NCBI GenBank assembly: GCA_025757985.1
Contig: CP107210.1
Span: forward strand, 1,054,001 to 1,118,000
Direction: 5' to 3'
DNA: 64,000 nt
Origin: Oscillospiraceae bacterium
Lineage (GTDB): Bacteria > Bacillota > Clostridia > Oscillospirales > Ruminococcaceae
This document shows positions 8,002 through 16,461 of this stretch, in pieces. Made by a program: the position numbers and the translations under genes. The notes beneath the pieces are model-generated. The model worked only from the letters and a program-made list of their open reading frames with translations. It was not told where the DNA came from and ran no database searches. Positions within the stretch are counted from its first letter, which is position 1; every line of letters begins with the position of its first letter.

Positions 8002-9018
8002 ATGACACGCTACACAGGAAACCACTGCCCTGTCTGTGAACAGGCTTTTACCGATACGGACGACATCGTTGTCTGCCCCGACTGCGGCACCCCCTACCAT
8101 CGGGACTGCTGGAAAAAGGTCGGGGCCTGTATGCACCGCTCCGAGCATGCCGCCGGGTTTGAGTGGCAGCCCGAGATCGGCCCCGAGGCCGTAAAGGCCG
8201 CGCATGAGGCCACCTGCCCCAACTGCGGCACCCGCAACACGCCGGGCGCGGCCCGCTGCAGCCATTGCGGCTGTCCCCTGCCCCGCAGCGATGCCGACAG
8301 TGCCGATGCCGCCAAGCCCGAGGAGCAGGTACCCATCTACGCCCGCGACCCGTCTGCGGCGAACAACCGCAGCGCTGCCCCCGGCCCGCACATCGAGACC
8401 TACAGCGCTGACCGGGAGGGCGGCATCTACCGCCGGGAGATCGGCCCCGAGGATACGATCGACGGCATCAAGGCCAAGGACTGGGCCGCCTATGTAGGCC
8501 GCAGCCCGATGTACTACCTGATGCAGTTTTTCCGCATGAGCATCACGAACCGCAAGGCCGCCGTCTGCCTGTCGGCGTTCCTTTTCGGCCCGGCGTACCT
8601 GTTCTACCGCAAAATGTGGAAGGAGGGTCTGCTGACTGCCATTCTGACCATTGTGCTGAGCATCCCTACCTTTATAGAGATCATCTCGGTCTTTAATCCC
8701 TCGCTTCTCGGCGCGATGCCGCTGGGCTGGCTGCCGGCCGCCGTCAATGTCTGCGCCGTGGCATCTTGGGCGCTGAACATCATTCTGGGGCTGTTTGCGG
8801 TCTCCTGGTACCGCAGAGAGGCCAAGAAAAATATCGACCGCATCTACGCCGACTACCCTGACGGCGAGGCCCGCACTGATGCCCTGCTGCAGAAGGGCGG
8901 CACAAATCTGCTGGCGGCGCTGCTCTACTTCGGCATCATGCTGCTGCTTGCCTCGCTGGTCATCAATCTGGCTGGGCCCGGCTTTGTACAGTACGCCATG
9001 TCGATAAGCGGCTATTAA
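8002..9018 (+). CDS. Zinc-ribbon/RING-like membrane protein with DUF2628-type domain
   Basis: The 338-residue protein opens with a treble-clef zinc site resembling bacterial RING-finger domains (CPVC...CPDCGTPYHRDCW, residues 9-40), then a classical zinc ribbon (CPNCG...CSHCG, about 72-92). A Pro/Ala-rich linker follows, then a C-terminal half with about four to five hydrophobic segments like DUF2628 proteins (SAFLFGPAYLFYRKMWKEG). ATG 8002 is chosen over an upstream one because GGGAGG lies ten bases before it. It probably anchors a cytoplasmic zinc-binding head at the membrane; its role is unknown. Confidence 0.75.
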   Translation: MTRYTGNHCPVCEQAFTDTDDIVVCPDCGTPYHRDCWKKVGACMHRSEHAAGFEWQPEIGPEAVKAAHEATCPNCGTRNTPGAARCSHCGCPLPRSDADSADAAKPEEQVPIYARDPSAANNRSAAPGPHIETYSADREGGIYRREIGPEDTIDGIKAKDWAAYVGRSPMYYLMQFFRMSITNRKAAVCLSAFLFGPAYLFYRKMWKEGLLTAILTIVLSIPTFIEIISVFNPSLLGAMPLGWLPAAVNVCAVASWALNIILGLFAVSWYRREAKKNIDRIYADYPDGEARTDALLQKGGTNLLAALLYFGIMLLLASLVINLAGPGFVQYAMSISGY

Positions 9019-9040
9019 AAGCTTTGCCATATCGTGTCTG

Positions 9041-9068
9041 GTAGGGGCGGATGCAGGCGTCGCCCCCC
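9041..9068. repeat. Family A repeat module
   Basis: GTAGGGGCGGATGCAGGCGT followed by CGCCCCCC, a single imperfect palindrome between two plus-strand genes. Confidence 0.5.
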
Positions 9069-9139
9069 AGATAAACACAGAATCACCAAAGAAGAAGAAC
9101 GCGCAATACACCAATGGTGTTAAAATTAGGAGGAAAATC

Positions 9140-10069
9140 ATGAAAACTGCTCTGGTTATTATGGCCGCAGGCATTGGCTCCCGCTTCGGCGGCGGCATCA
9201 AACAGCTGGCGGCTGTGGGTCCCAACGGCGAGATCATCATGGACTATTCCATTCATGACGCCATCGAGGCCGGCTTTGACAAGATCATCTTTATCATCCG
9301 CCACGACATCGAGGATGCCTTCAAGGAGGCCATCGGCGACCGCATTGAGAAGATCTGCGCCGAGCTGGGCGTTGAGATCGACTACGCCTTTCAGGCGCTG
9401 GAGAATGTCCCCGCAGGGTATTCCGTGCCGGAGGGACGCTCCAAGCCCTGGGGCACCGGTCAGGCCGTGCTGGCCTGCAAGGGCATCATCAAGGAGCCGT
9501 TCGCCGTCATCAACGCCGATGACTACTACGGCAAGGAGGCCTTTGTCCGGCTGCATGACTTTTTGCAGGGCTACACACCCGACAAGGCCGGTGATCTGGC
9601 CATGGCCGGCTTTGTGCTGAAGAACACCCTGAGCGACAACGGCGCCGTGACCCGCGGCATCTGCCAGATGAACGATGCCCATTACCTGACCGGCGTGCTG
9701 GAGACCAGCGGCATTGAAAAGACCGCCGATGGCGCAGCCGCAGGCGGCAAGAGCATCGACGTCGAGAGCCTTGTCTCGATGAATATGTGGGCACTGACCC
9801 CCGAGTTTGTCGATCTGCTCGATGCCGGCTTTGTAGAGTTCTTTGAGAAGGCCGCGCCTGCCAACCCGCTCAAGGCCGAGTATCTGCTGCCCATCTACAT
9901 TGATGAGCTGCTGCACGCGGACAAGGTCAGCGTCAAGGTGCTGCCCACCCACGACAAGTGGTTCGGCGTCACCTACGCCGAGGACAAGCAGACCGTCATC
10001 GACAGCTTTGCCAAGCTGGTCGCAGACGGCGTGTACAGGAAAGACCTGTTCAGCGATCTGAAGAAGTAA
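9140..10069 (+). CDS. Sugar-phosphate nucleotidyltransferase family protein
   Basis: This 309-residue protein has the NTP-transferase fold. The Gly-rich nucleotide loop is at residues 8-18 (MAAGIGSRFGGG), PWGTGQAVL at about 104-112 and the metal-binding VINADDYYG at about 124-132. Such enzymes join a sugar phosphate to an NTP. The position directly before galT suggests sugar activation linked to the Leloir pathway, but the substrate cannot be read from the sequence. AGGAGG lies eight bases before the ATG. A terminator hairpin follows, so it is probably its own transcript. Confidence 0.8.
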   Translation: MKTALVIMAAGIGSRFGGGIKQLAAVGPNGEIIMDYSIHDAIEAGFDKIIFIIRHDIEDAFKEAIGDRIEKICAELGVEIDYAFQALENVPAGYSVPEGRSKPWGTGQAVLACKGIIKEPFAVINADDYYGKEAFVRLHDFLQGYTPDKAGDLAMAGFVLKNTLSDNGAVTRGICQMNDAHYLTGVLETSGIEKTADGAAAGGKSIDVESLVSMNMWALTPEFVDLLDAGFVEFFEKAAPANPLKAEYLLPIYIDELLHADKVSVKVLPTHDKWFGVTYAEDKQTVIDSFAKLVADGVYRKDLFSDLKK

Positions 10070-10087
10070 ACAGTACACCGCGCTTTT

Positions 10088-10114
10088 CCCCCGCCGTATG
10101 ACGGGGGATTTTTT
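10088..10114 (+). terminator. Terminator after the nucleotidyltransferase gene
   Basis: CCCCCG and CGGGGG arms around CCGTATGA are followed by ATTTTTTAT. Confidence 0.85.
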
Positions 10115-10268
10115 ATAAGGCAGCGTCATCGTAAAGCGGCGATGTACAATCGGCGGCGTTTGGTTGAAAATTGCAAAACCCTGACACACAATGCTATGGA
10201 AAGCGGAGGCAAAAGGCGGTATGGTTAATACAACAGAATACACAACACACCGCTACAGGAGGGCAATC

Positions 10269-11852
10269 ATGGCAAAGAATGAAGTTGATCTTATGACCCT
10301 GACCCCGGAGCAGCGTGACGCACGCCTTGCCCTGGATGTGGAGCGCCTGCTGCGCTTCGGCCGCAAGCATAAGCTTATCAAGGATCTCGATGTTCTGGTG
10401 GCGCGCAACACGCTGCTGGATCTGCTGGCACTGGCTGCCCCCAGCGAGGCCAAGCCCCCGAAGGAGGACCCCGAGACGCCCGCCGCCCTGCTGGATGAAA
10501 TGGTGGAGCTGGCCGCCCGGAAGGAGCTTTTTGACGGTGCCGTAAACCAGTACCGCATCAACTTCGAGACCCGCCTGATGGGTGCCCTGATGCCCCGTGA
10601 GAGCGAGGTCTGCAAAAAGTTCAAGAAACTCTACCAGAAGCAGGGTGCCAAGGCTGCGACCGACTGGTTCTATCAGCTCTGCGTGGATACCAACTACATC
10701 CGCACCGCGCAGATTGCCAAGAACATCCAGTGGAACACCGCCACCCCCTACGGCGAGCTGGAGATCACGATCAACCTGACCAAGCCCGAGAAGGACCCCA
10801 AGACCATCGCGCTGGAGCGTCTGCAGCCCAAGAGCGGCTACCCCGCCTGCATGCTCTGCAAGGAGAACATCGGCTACGCGGGCCGCATCAACTTCCCCGC
10901 GCGCCAGACCCACCGCATTGTGCCCATCACGCTCGCAGGGGAGCAGTTCTACCTGCAGTACAGCCCCTACGCCTACTTCCATGAGCATTGCATCATGCTG
11001 CATGATCAGCATAAGCCCATGGAGATGAACAAGCAGACGCTGGCCGAGATTTTTGACTTTGTGGCACAGTTCCCCCACTATACCTGCGGCTCCAACGCCG
11101 ATCTGCCGATCGTGGGCGGCAGCATCCTGAGCCACAGCCATTTTCAGGGCGGGCGGTATGTTTTTCCGATGCAGAAGGCCGATATTGCCGTGCCTATGAC
11201 GGATATTCGCTACCCCGGCGTCAGGGCGGGCATCTTGAACTGGCCTGTTTCCGCCGTGCGTCTGGTTGGCCGCAGCAGCCAGCAGATGCAGATCGTAGCC
11301 AACAACATCCTGAGCGCTTGGCGCGCCTACAGCGATGAGAGTGTCGGCATTCTGGCAGAAACAGACGGCACACCGCACAATACCGTGACGCCGATCCTGC
11401 ACTACGATGAGACGGACGGGTTCATCCTTGACCTTGCGCTGCGCAACAACCGCACCAGCGAGGAGTTCCCGGACGGTATCTTCCACCCGCATAAGGAATA
11501 TCACAACATCAAAAAGGAAAACATCGGCCTGATCGAGGTCATGGGTCTGGCCATCCTGCCCGCCCGCCTGAAGGATCAGGGCGCGCAGATCGCGGAAATT
11601 TTGGCGGGCCAGCGCCCGAACACCAGCCGTATCGAGGGCGATGCACTGGCTGTCCATGCCGACTGGATTGATGAACTGATTGCCAAGTACGGCACCAGCA
11701 TGAAGCCCGAGGCCGCCAACAAGGCTGTCAAGGCCGAGATTGGCACGGTGTTCAGCCATGTGCTGGAGAATGCCGGTGTCTTTAAGCAGGACGCTCAGGG
11801 TCAGGCCGCGTTTGTGCGGTTTATGCAGAGCGTAGGGTTTAAGAAAGTGTAA
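10269..11852 (+). CDS. galT: UDP-glucose--hexose-1-phosphate uridylyltransferase, class II GalT
   Basis: The 527-residue product is the long Gram-positive GalT type, which exchanges galactose-1-phosphate for glucose-1-phosphate on UDP in galactose metabolism. Visible features are CMLCKENIGYAGR, the EHCIMLHDQHKPM segment, and the active-site-like SHSHFQGGRY region. ATG at 10269 is chosen for the CAGGAGGG ribosome-binding site just upstream; the longer frame lacks one. No galK or galE is adjacent in the window. A terminator hairpin follows. Confidence 0.92.
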   Translation: MAKNEVDLMTLTPEQRDARLALDVERLLRFGRKHKLIKDLDVLVARNTLLDLLALAAPSEAKPPKEDPETPAALLDEMVELAARKELFDGAVNQYRINFETRLMGALMPRESEVCKKFKKLYQKQGAKAATDWFYQLCVDTNYIRTAQIAKNIQWNTATPYGELEITINLTKPEKDPKTIALERLQPKSGYPACMLCKENIGYAGRINFPARQTHRIVPITLAGEQFYLQYSPYAYFHEHCIMLHDQHKPMEMNKQTLAEIFDFVAQFPHYTCGSNADLPIVGGSILSHSHFQGGRYVFPMQKADIAVPMTDIRYPGVRAGILNWPVSAVRLVGRSSQQMQIVANNILSAWRAYSDESVGILAETDGTPHNTVTPILHYDETDGFILDLALRNNRTSEEFPDGIFHPHKEYHNIKKENIGLIEVMGLAILPARLKDQGAQIAEILAGQRPNTSRIEGDALAVHADWIDELIAKYGTSMKPEAANKAVKAEIGTVFSHVLENAGVFKQDAQGQAAFVRFMQSVGFKKV

Positions 11853-11864
11853 AATCGCATAAGA

Positions 11865-11904
11865 AACAGGGACATCGACCCGGAAGGGCTGGTGTCCCTG
11901 TTTT
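11865..11904 (+). terminator. Terminator after galT
   Basis: AACAGGGACA pairs with TGTCCCTGTT and runs into TTTT. Confidence 0.8.
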
Positions 11905-11913
11905 CGTTGCCTT

Positions 11914-12222
11914 GTAGGGGCCGGGCATGCCCGGCCCGCGGCCTTCTGGCAGGCAGCCGTTTGCCGTGCACCTCCGCGGGGCGTCGAGGACGCCGCCCCC
12001 TACAGAACCTCCCGGCAGGTTTGTAGGGGCCGCATATATGCGGCCCGCAGCCTTCTGGCAGGCAGCCGTTTGCCGTACACATCCCGCGGAGCGGTCAAGA
12101 CCGCTCCCTACAAAGCACCCGTTATCGTCATCCTGTAGGGAGGGGTCTTGACCCCTCCGTGCGGCTTTCCCGCAAGCGCCTGTTTGCCTTACGCGCGCGG
12201 GCCGGGCATGCCCGGCCCCTAC
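11914..12222. repeat. Family A composite repeat, long multi-module array
   Basis: At least six modules follow one another (GGGCATGCCC, GGCGTCGAGGACGCC-like, GCATATATGC, GCGGTCAAGACCGC, GAGGGGTCTTGACCCCTC, GGGCATGCCC) joined by the filler CTTCTGGCAGGCAGCCGTTTG, which occurs twice. It fills the whole gap between galT and the next gene. Its right end CCCCTAC supplies that gene's TAG stop. Confidence 0.8.
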
Positions 12223-13535
12223 TGCGCTGCGTTCTCCTTATACCCGCACTCCCACAAAACGCCCCAATCCAGTTCTTCATCTATCCCGGCTTCATACCGT
12301 GCCAGATTTACATCAATGACCCGCTGCTTCACATTCACGCAGCAGAGCAGTGTAAAGCTGACCGCCGCCGCAAAAATGGCAAGCTTTGCCGCCGGGATCG
12401 GCCTGAACACCCGCACCAGCGCCAGCACCGCACAGACGGCCAGCACAAACAGGCACCATGCCGCCGTGAACCGCCGGGGCGTCAAGGCGCAGAGCGTCAC
12501 ATAGACAGCCAGCTTGCCCGCTGCCAGCGCAGCAAAAGCCACGCCGAACCCGCAGAATACGGCGGCCAACGCTTTGGGCAGCGGCGCGCGGCCAAAGAAC
12601 TGTATGCCCGCCAGCACCGAAAAGTCAAGCAGCAGGATTTTCAGCAGCTCCCAGAAGCCGTTCACTGCGAAGGCGGCGGTGTCTGGTGCATCCAGCCCCA
12701 GCGGCGCAGCGGCAAGCCACTCCCCTGCCTGCACGGCAAAGAACAACGCATAGACGCCGCACAGCGCCGTTACGGCCGCCACCGCCGTGGTGCGCGGCAC
12801 AATGCGGCAGTTTTCCAGCACAGCGGCACACTGCTGCGCCGTGGTGGGCGGGGCTTTGCGGCGCAGGGAGCCGCCCACCAGCCCGTACAGCCACGCACCC
12901 ACCGGGAGTGAGGGCAGGATATACATCAGCTGGTCAATGAATCTCACATTGTTCAGCAGCCTGTTCCACCAGTTGGACACCTGCTGCCCCAGCGCGGCAA
13001 AGTTGGCATCGGCCGCTGCCAGCAGCCCCCATGCCACACCGCACAACGCCAGCGTCACCGCTGCGGTAACGATGAGGTGCAGAACTTTTCGTGTCCCCGT
13101 GCGGTCCTGCAGGCGGGTGCGCAGCGCAGCAAAGACGGTACGCGCCCGCAGGAAGAAATTTCCGAACGGCAGGAGGACAAATCCGGCCAGCGCATCCAGC
13201 GGGGCCAGACTGCCGCTCTGCCCCTGCGCCAGCATCCCGCACCGTGCCAGCACATACCAGACGGCGAACAGATGCCATACCATCCACTGCCAGTCCCCCA
13301 GCGGCCCCGGCTGGTAGCCGTACAGCGGGTACGCCACGGCCAGCGCCATCCAGCATACGGCCCAGAGCGGCGTTTCCTTAGCGGCGGTGCGGTGCGCGGC
13401 ACGGGCGGCACAGTCCACATACACAATGAACAGCGCCGCAAAAACCGGCATTCCCCAATCCGGATATGACTGCGGAAACATCACCCCGCGCAGATAAAAA
13501 TACGCCAGCGGGTACATCAAAAGTGCATACAACAT
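12219..13535 (-). CDS. DUF4173/DUF4153-like multi-pass membrane protein
   Basis: This 438-residue protein has about ten to eleven hydrophobic segments and a short C-terminal soluble end containing NLARYEAGIDEELD, similar to the closing motif of DUF4173/DUF4153 proteins. The family is an uncharacterised group of membrane proteins often found beside HTH regulators. ATG 13535 has AAGGTG ten bases upstream; the longer frame runs through a repeat. Its TAG stop (12219-12221) is contributed by the CCCCTAC end of a family A repeat, so the last residues may differ between related strains. Confidence 0.7.
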   Translation of the reverse strand: MLYALLMYPLAYFYLRGVMFPQSYPDWGMPVFAALFIVYVDCAARAAHRTAAKETPLWAVCWMALAVAYPLYGYQPGPLGDWQWMVWHLFAVWYVLARCGMLAQGQSGSLAPLDALAGFVLLPFGNFFLRARTVFAALRTRLQDRTGTRKVLHLIVTAAVTLALCGVAWGLLAAADANFAALGQQVSNWWNRLLNNVRFIDQLMYILPSLPVGAWLYGLVGGSLRRKAPPTTAQQCAAVLENCRIVPRTTAVAAVTALCGVYALFFAVQAGEWLAAAPLGLDAPDTAAFAVNGFWELLKILLLDFSVLAGIQFFGRAPLPKALAAVFCGFGVAFAALAAGKLAVYVTLCALTPRRFTAAWCLFVLAVCAVLALVRVFRPIPAAKLAIFAAAVSFTLLCCVNVKQRVIDVNLARYEAGIDEELDWGVLWECGYKENAAQ

Positions 13536-13552
13536 AGCGGAATCACCTTCCT

Positions 13553-13639
13553 GTAGGGGCCGGACATGTCCGGCCCGGTCGTGTAAAATTACGCGGGCGT
13601 TTGCGGGTAAGCCGCGGGCCGGGCATGCCCGGCCCCTAC
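13553..13639. repeat. Family A composite repeat
   Basis: It opens GTAGGGGCCGGACATGTCCG and closes with GGGCATGCCC and CCCCTAC. It separates the HTH gene from the downstream membrane protein gene and supplies the HTH gene's stop codon. Confidence 0.75.
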
Positions 13640-13851
13640 CGATCCTCGTCCGGCACAAACTCCAAAATGTCCCCCGGCTGGCAGTCCAGCGCCCTGCAAA
13701 GCGCCTCCAATGTAGAAAACCGCACCGCTTTGGCTTTGTTGTTCTTCAGGATGGACAGATTCGCCGGGGTGATGCCGATCTCCTCGGCCAGCTCGCCCGC
13801 CGCCTTGTGGCGGCGGGCCATCATGACATCCAGATTGACCACAATAGGCAT
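13636..13851 (-). CDS. Cro/CI-type (YozG-like) HTH regulator
   Basis: The 71-residue protein is a compact helix-turn-helix with no other domain: GELAEEIGITPANLSILKNN (about 19-38) is the HTH core, followed by RFSTLEALCRALDCQPGDIL, as in YozG-type repressors. It lies 13 bases after a DUF2975 gene on the same strand, a common pairing in Firmicutes where the pair is expected to be autoregulated. A candidate operator is described at 14361-14378. Its TAG stop comes from a family A repeat. Confidence 0.85.
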   Translation of the reverse strand: MPIVVNLDVMMARRHKAAGELAEEIGITPANLSILKNNKAKAVRFSTLEALCRALDCQPGDILEFVPDEDR

Positions 13852-13864
13852 CGTGACGCCCCCC

Positions 13865-14320
13865 TTACACGGTGTAGTCCAGTTCGTCCTTCATGCGGAC
13901 GGCCTGCGCAAAGGCGTTTTTCAGCACCCGGACGATCAGCGCCATGAACCCTGCCGCCACCGCCAAGAACAGGAACGGCAGATAGATTCCCGCTGCCAAC
14001 AGGCAGAATCCCGCTGCGCCAGCACAACACCAGCTGATGCACCGCAGAGCCGCAACATTGGTGGAAACAAAGACCTCGCCCGCTTCAATGCGGCGCAAAA
14101 ACTGATACAGGCTGCACAGCATGACCAGCGCCAGCGCGGCGCAGGCATACCCCATCCCCAGCAGCAGGGGGCCGCTGCGCGGCGGCAGCCCATGTGCCGT
14201 AACCATCCAATGCGTGATCTTCGGGCCGCATACCGTCATAACCGCGCTGCCCGCAATCGCCAGCGCCACAACGGCGCGGGTCAAAAGTATGCTTCTCTGA
14301 TCGTTCCAAAGCTGCTTCAT
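13865..14320 (-). CDS. DUF2975 family membrane protein
   Basis: The 151-residue protein has four hydrophobic segments (about residues 13-32, 52-70, 95-115, 118-135) and the family's typical RRIEAGEVFVSTNVAALR stretch between helices two and three. DUF2975 proteins are inner-membrane proteins of unknown role encoded with a small HTH regulator, as here. ATG 14320 has GGGAGGCGG seven bases upstream, and a consensus promoter lies at 14350-14378. Confidence 0.8.
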   Translation of the reverse strand: MKQLWNDQRSILLTRAVVALAIAGSAVMTVCGPKITHWMVTAHGLPPRSGPLLLGMGYACAALALVMLCSLYQFLRRIEAGEVFVSTNVAALRCISWCCAGAAGFCLLAAGIYLPFLFLAVAAGFMALIVRVLKNAFAQAVRMKDELDYTV

Positions 14321-14349
14321 CTGTATCCGCCTCCCGGTTTATTGCCTGC

Positions 14350-14378
14350 AGTATAGCACATTGCATATCGTTTTGCAA
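14350..14378 (-). promoter_or_regulatory. Promoter for the DUF2975-HTH pair, with operator-like dyad
   Basis: On the minus strand TTGCAA and TATACT are 17 bases apart. The dyad TTGCA-N8-TGCAA (14361-14378) covers the -35 box and the upstream half of the spacer. It is a plausible binding site for the HTH product, giving autorepression; this is inference. Confidence 0.7.
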
Positions 14379-14426
14379 GTATTTTTTATCGTTTTTCAAT
14401 AATTTTGTAAAACCACTTCGTTTCGT

Positions 14427-14455
14427 TTGCGTATCTCGAAAAAATGGTGTATCAT
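14427..14455 (+). promoter_or_regulatory. Promoter for the SGNH lipoprotein gene
   Basis: TTGCGT and TATCAT are separated by 17 bases, about 36 bases before the ATG. Confidence 0.65.
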
Positions 14456-14491
14456 AGAGACAACTACAAACTTTTGTGCGAGGTGCCCTTC

Positions 14492-16246
14492 ATGAAAGTA
14501 TCTGTCCTGCTTGCTGCGCTTGGGCTGGCCGGCTGCCTGACCGCCTGCGCCCCCAAAACGCCCGACACCCTCCGGCAGCCCGCCACGGCGGAAAGTGCCG
14601 CCCCCACCGCCGCGCCTGCGGCCACCGCGCAGCCTGCGGCAGCCGAGCCCGCCGCCGCAGTGGGCACCGTGCTGCCCGCAGGCGCAGACGCCGGGCGCAG
14701 CTATCTGGACGAAACACTTTTCATCGGGGATTCCAACACCGCGCGCTACCTGCTGTATGCCGATGATACGGGCACCGCTTTTACAAGCCTTTCCAACAAC
14801 ATCGGTGTTGTCAGCATGGGCGCGGGCGCGATCACCACGCTGAAATGCGAAAAGTTCAAAGGCTCCTCGACCATGTACACCGTGCCGGAATCGGTTGCCA
14901 TGCTCAAGCCGAAGCGGATCATCATCTGCTACGGCACAAACAACCTCTCCGGTGCCTCCACCGATGCGACCCGGTTCATCGCCACCTATCTGCAGGGGCT
15001 GCAGGCCATCCGGCAGGCGTGGTCCTACTGCGACATCATCGTAAGCGCCATCCCGCCGCTGGACAAGCAGCGCGAAAACACGAACCTGACGATGACGCAG
15101 GTCGATGCCTACAATGCCGCTCTGGTACAGATGTGCGAGGAAAATGGCTTTAAATTTCTGAACAGCGCCGAGGTCCTGCGGGACGATACCACCGGCTGGG
15201 CCAAAACCGACTACACCCTGTCAGACGGCGTACACCTCTCCAAAAAGGCCGTTGAAGCGTATTTTACTTATGTACGCACCCACGCATACCAGACTGAGGA
15301 CCGCCGCCCGCAGCCGCTGGGGAGCATCCCGCAGCCGGACGGCGTGCCCGCAAACCTTATCACAAAGGACCCCATCGCCGTGCGCGGTGCCAAGGTCCCG
15401 CTGGAATTTGTCGCTGAACACGGCGGCACGCTGTCCGGCACCACCAGCCAGCTTGTCAAAAAGGGTGCGACCGCCGGGGCCGTGACCGCCGTGCCGGACG
15501 CAGGCTTTGTCTTTGCGGGCTGGACCGCCAGCTCAGGCGGCAGCTACAGCAGCGAATCCCTCAGCTTTACGATGCCGCAGGACGCCGATGCAGGCGGTGT
15601 GGTGCTGACGGCGCACTTCAAGGCCGACGCCCACGAGCACAACTATGCGGAGATCGAGGACACGCGGGTGAACCCCACCTGCACAACCAACGGCTCCGCC
15701 AAGTATACATGCACGATCTGCGGTGAAATCATTGAAAAAGAGCTGCCCGCCCTCGGCCACGACTGGGATGGTGGGGTGCGCAGCGGTGACTATATCACCT
15801 ACTATTGCCGCCGCGAGGGATGCAGCGAAACAAAAACTGAGGAATCGCAGCACACCCACACCTACGATGAAGGCATCGTCACCCAAGCAGCCACCTGCGG
15901 CGCGCCCGGTGTGCTGACCCGCACCTGCGCGATCTGTGGCCAGCAGATTCAGGAAGAGATTCCCGCCACAGGGCAGCACAGTTGGCAGCAGACCGAGCAT
16001 GTTGATGCTCAAGTCGGCGTGGAGGGGCGCAATGTCTACACCTGCACGGTTTGCGGGCAGACCTACAGCGAGGTGCTCCCCGAATTGGAGCCCGCGCCCC
16101 CGCCCGACCCCGTTACACCTGTGGAGCCGACCCAACCCGATCCCCCCGCCGAACCTACCGCGCCGGAAACGCCCGCCGAATCCACCCCCGCAGAGGAACA
16201 ACCCGAAGTTACGGCAGAACCGGCATCGGAGACACCGGCAGAATAA
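14492..16246 (+). CDS. SGNH/GDSL-hydrolase surface lipoprotein with CxxC repeats
   Basis: The 584-residue protein begins with a lipoprotein signal peptide (lipid-attachment Cys at 15, LAGC, or 19, LTAC), then a low-complexity Ala/Pro linker. The SGNH esterase domain (about 65-270) shows FIGDSNTAR, YGTNNLS and DGVHLSKKA blocks, so Ser, Asn, Asp and His of the catalytic set are present. Next come an InlB-like segment (about 330-380) and three C-x2-C modules (such as YTCTICGEII, RTCAICGQQI, YTCTVCGQTY) with HDW/HSW spacers. A Pro/Glu/Thr-rich tail ends the protein. It is probably anchored outside the cell acting on an ester-bearing polymer; the substrate is unknown. Confidence 0.8.
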   Translation: MKVSVLLAALGLAGCLTACAPKTPDTLRQPATAESAAPTAAPAATAQPAAAEPAAAVGTVLPAGADAGRSYLDETLFIGDSNTARYLLYADDTGTAFTSLSNNIGVVSMGAGAITTLKCEKFKGSSTMYTVPESVAMLKPKRIIICYGTNNLSGASTDATRFIATYLQGLQAIRQAWSYCDIIVSAIPPLDKQRENTNLTMTQVDAYNAALVQMCEENGFKFLNSAEVLRDDTTGWAKTDYTLSDGVHLSKKAVEAYFTYVRTHAYQTEDRRPQPLGSIPQPDGVPANLITKDPIAVRGAKVPLEFVAEHGGTLSGTTSQLVKKGATAGAVTAVPDAGFVFAGWTASSGGSYSSESLSFTMPQDADAGGVVLTAHFKADAHEHNYAEIEDTRVNPTCTTNGSAKYTCTICGEIIEKELPALGHDWDGGVRSGDYITYYCRREGCSETKTEESQHTHTYDEGIVTQAATCGAPGVLTRTCAICGQQIQEEIPATGQHSWQQTEHVDAQVGVEGRNVYTCTVCGQTYSEVLPELEPAPPPDPVTPVEPTQPDPPAEPTAPETPAESTPAEEQPEVTAEPASETPAE

Positions 16247-16253
16247 CCGCCCT

Positions 16254-16331
16254 GTAGGGGCGACCATTGGTCGCCCGCGGGACATAGCGGCAGCCGCAAA
16301 GCTTCCGGGCGGATATGGAATCCGCCCCTAC
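16254..16331. repeat. Family A composite repeat
   Basis: GTAGGGGCGACCATTGGTCG and GGGCGGATATGGAATCCGCC plus CCTAC bound the element. It fills the gap between the SGNH gene and the ABC exporter gene. Confidence 0.75.
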
Positions 16332-16461
16332 GGTGTAGAGGTCGATGTCTGGCATCGACCCGAAACCACCGCGCCTGCTGCCACGCTGCACGGGCGAGCA
16401 ATGCTTGCCCCCACATTTTCTGCATCCATTCTATTTCATAAATCAAACGAAAGAGGTACCC

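Noticed and set aside
11914..12222. Small peptides encoded by the repeat arrays
   Set aside because: Recurrent GPGMPGPY or RGRACPAR-like translations come from the palindromic repeat itself in every frame and are not genes.
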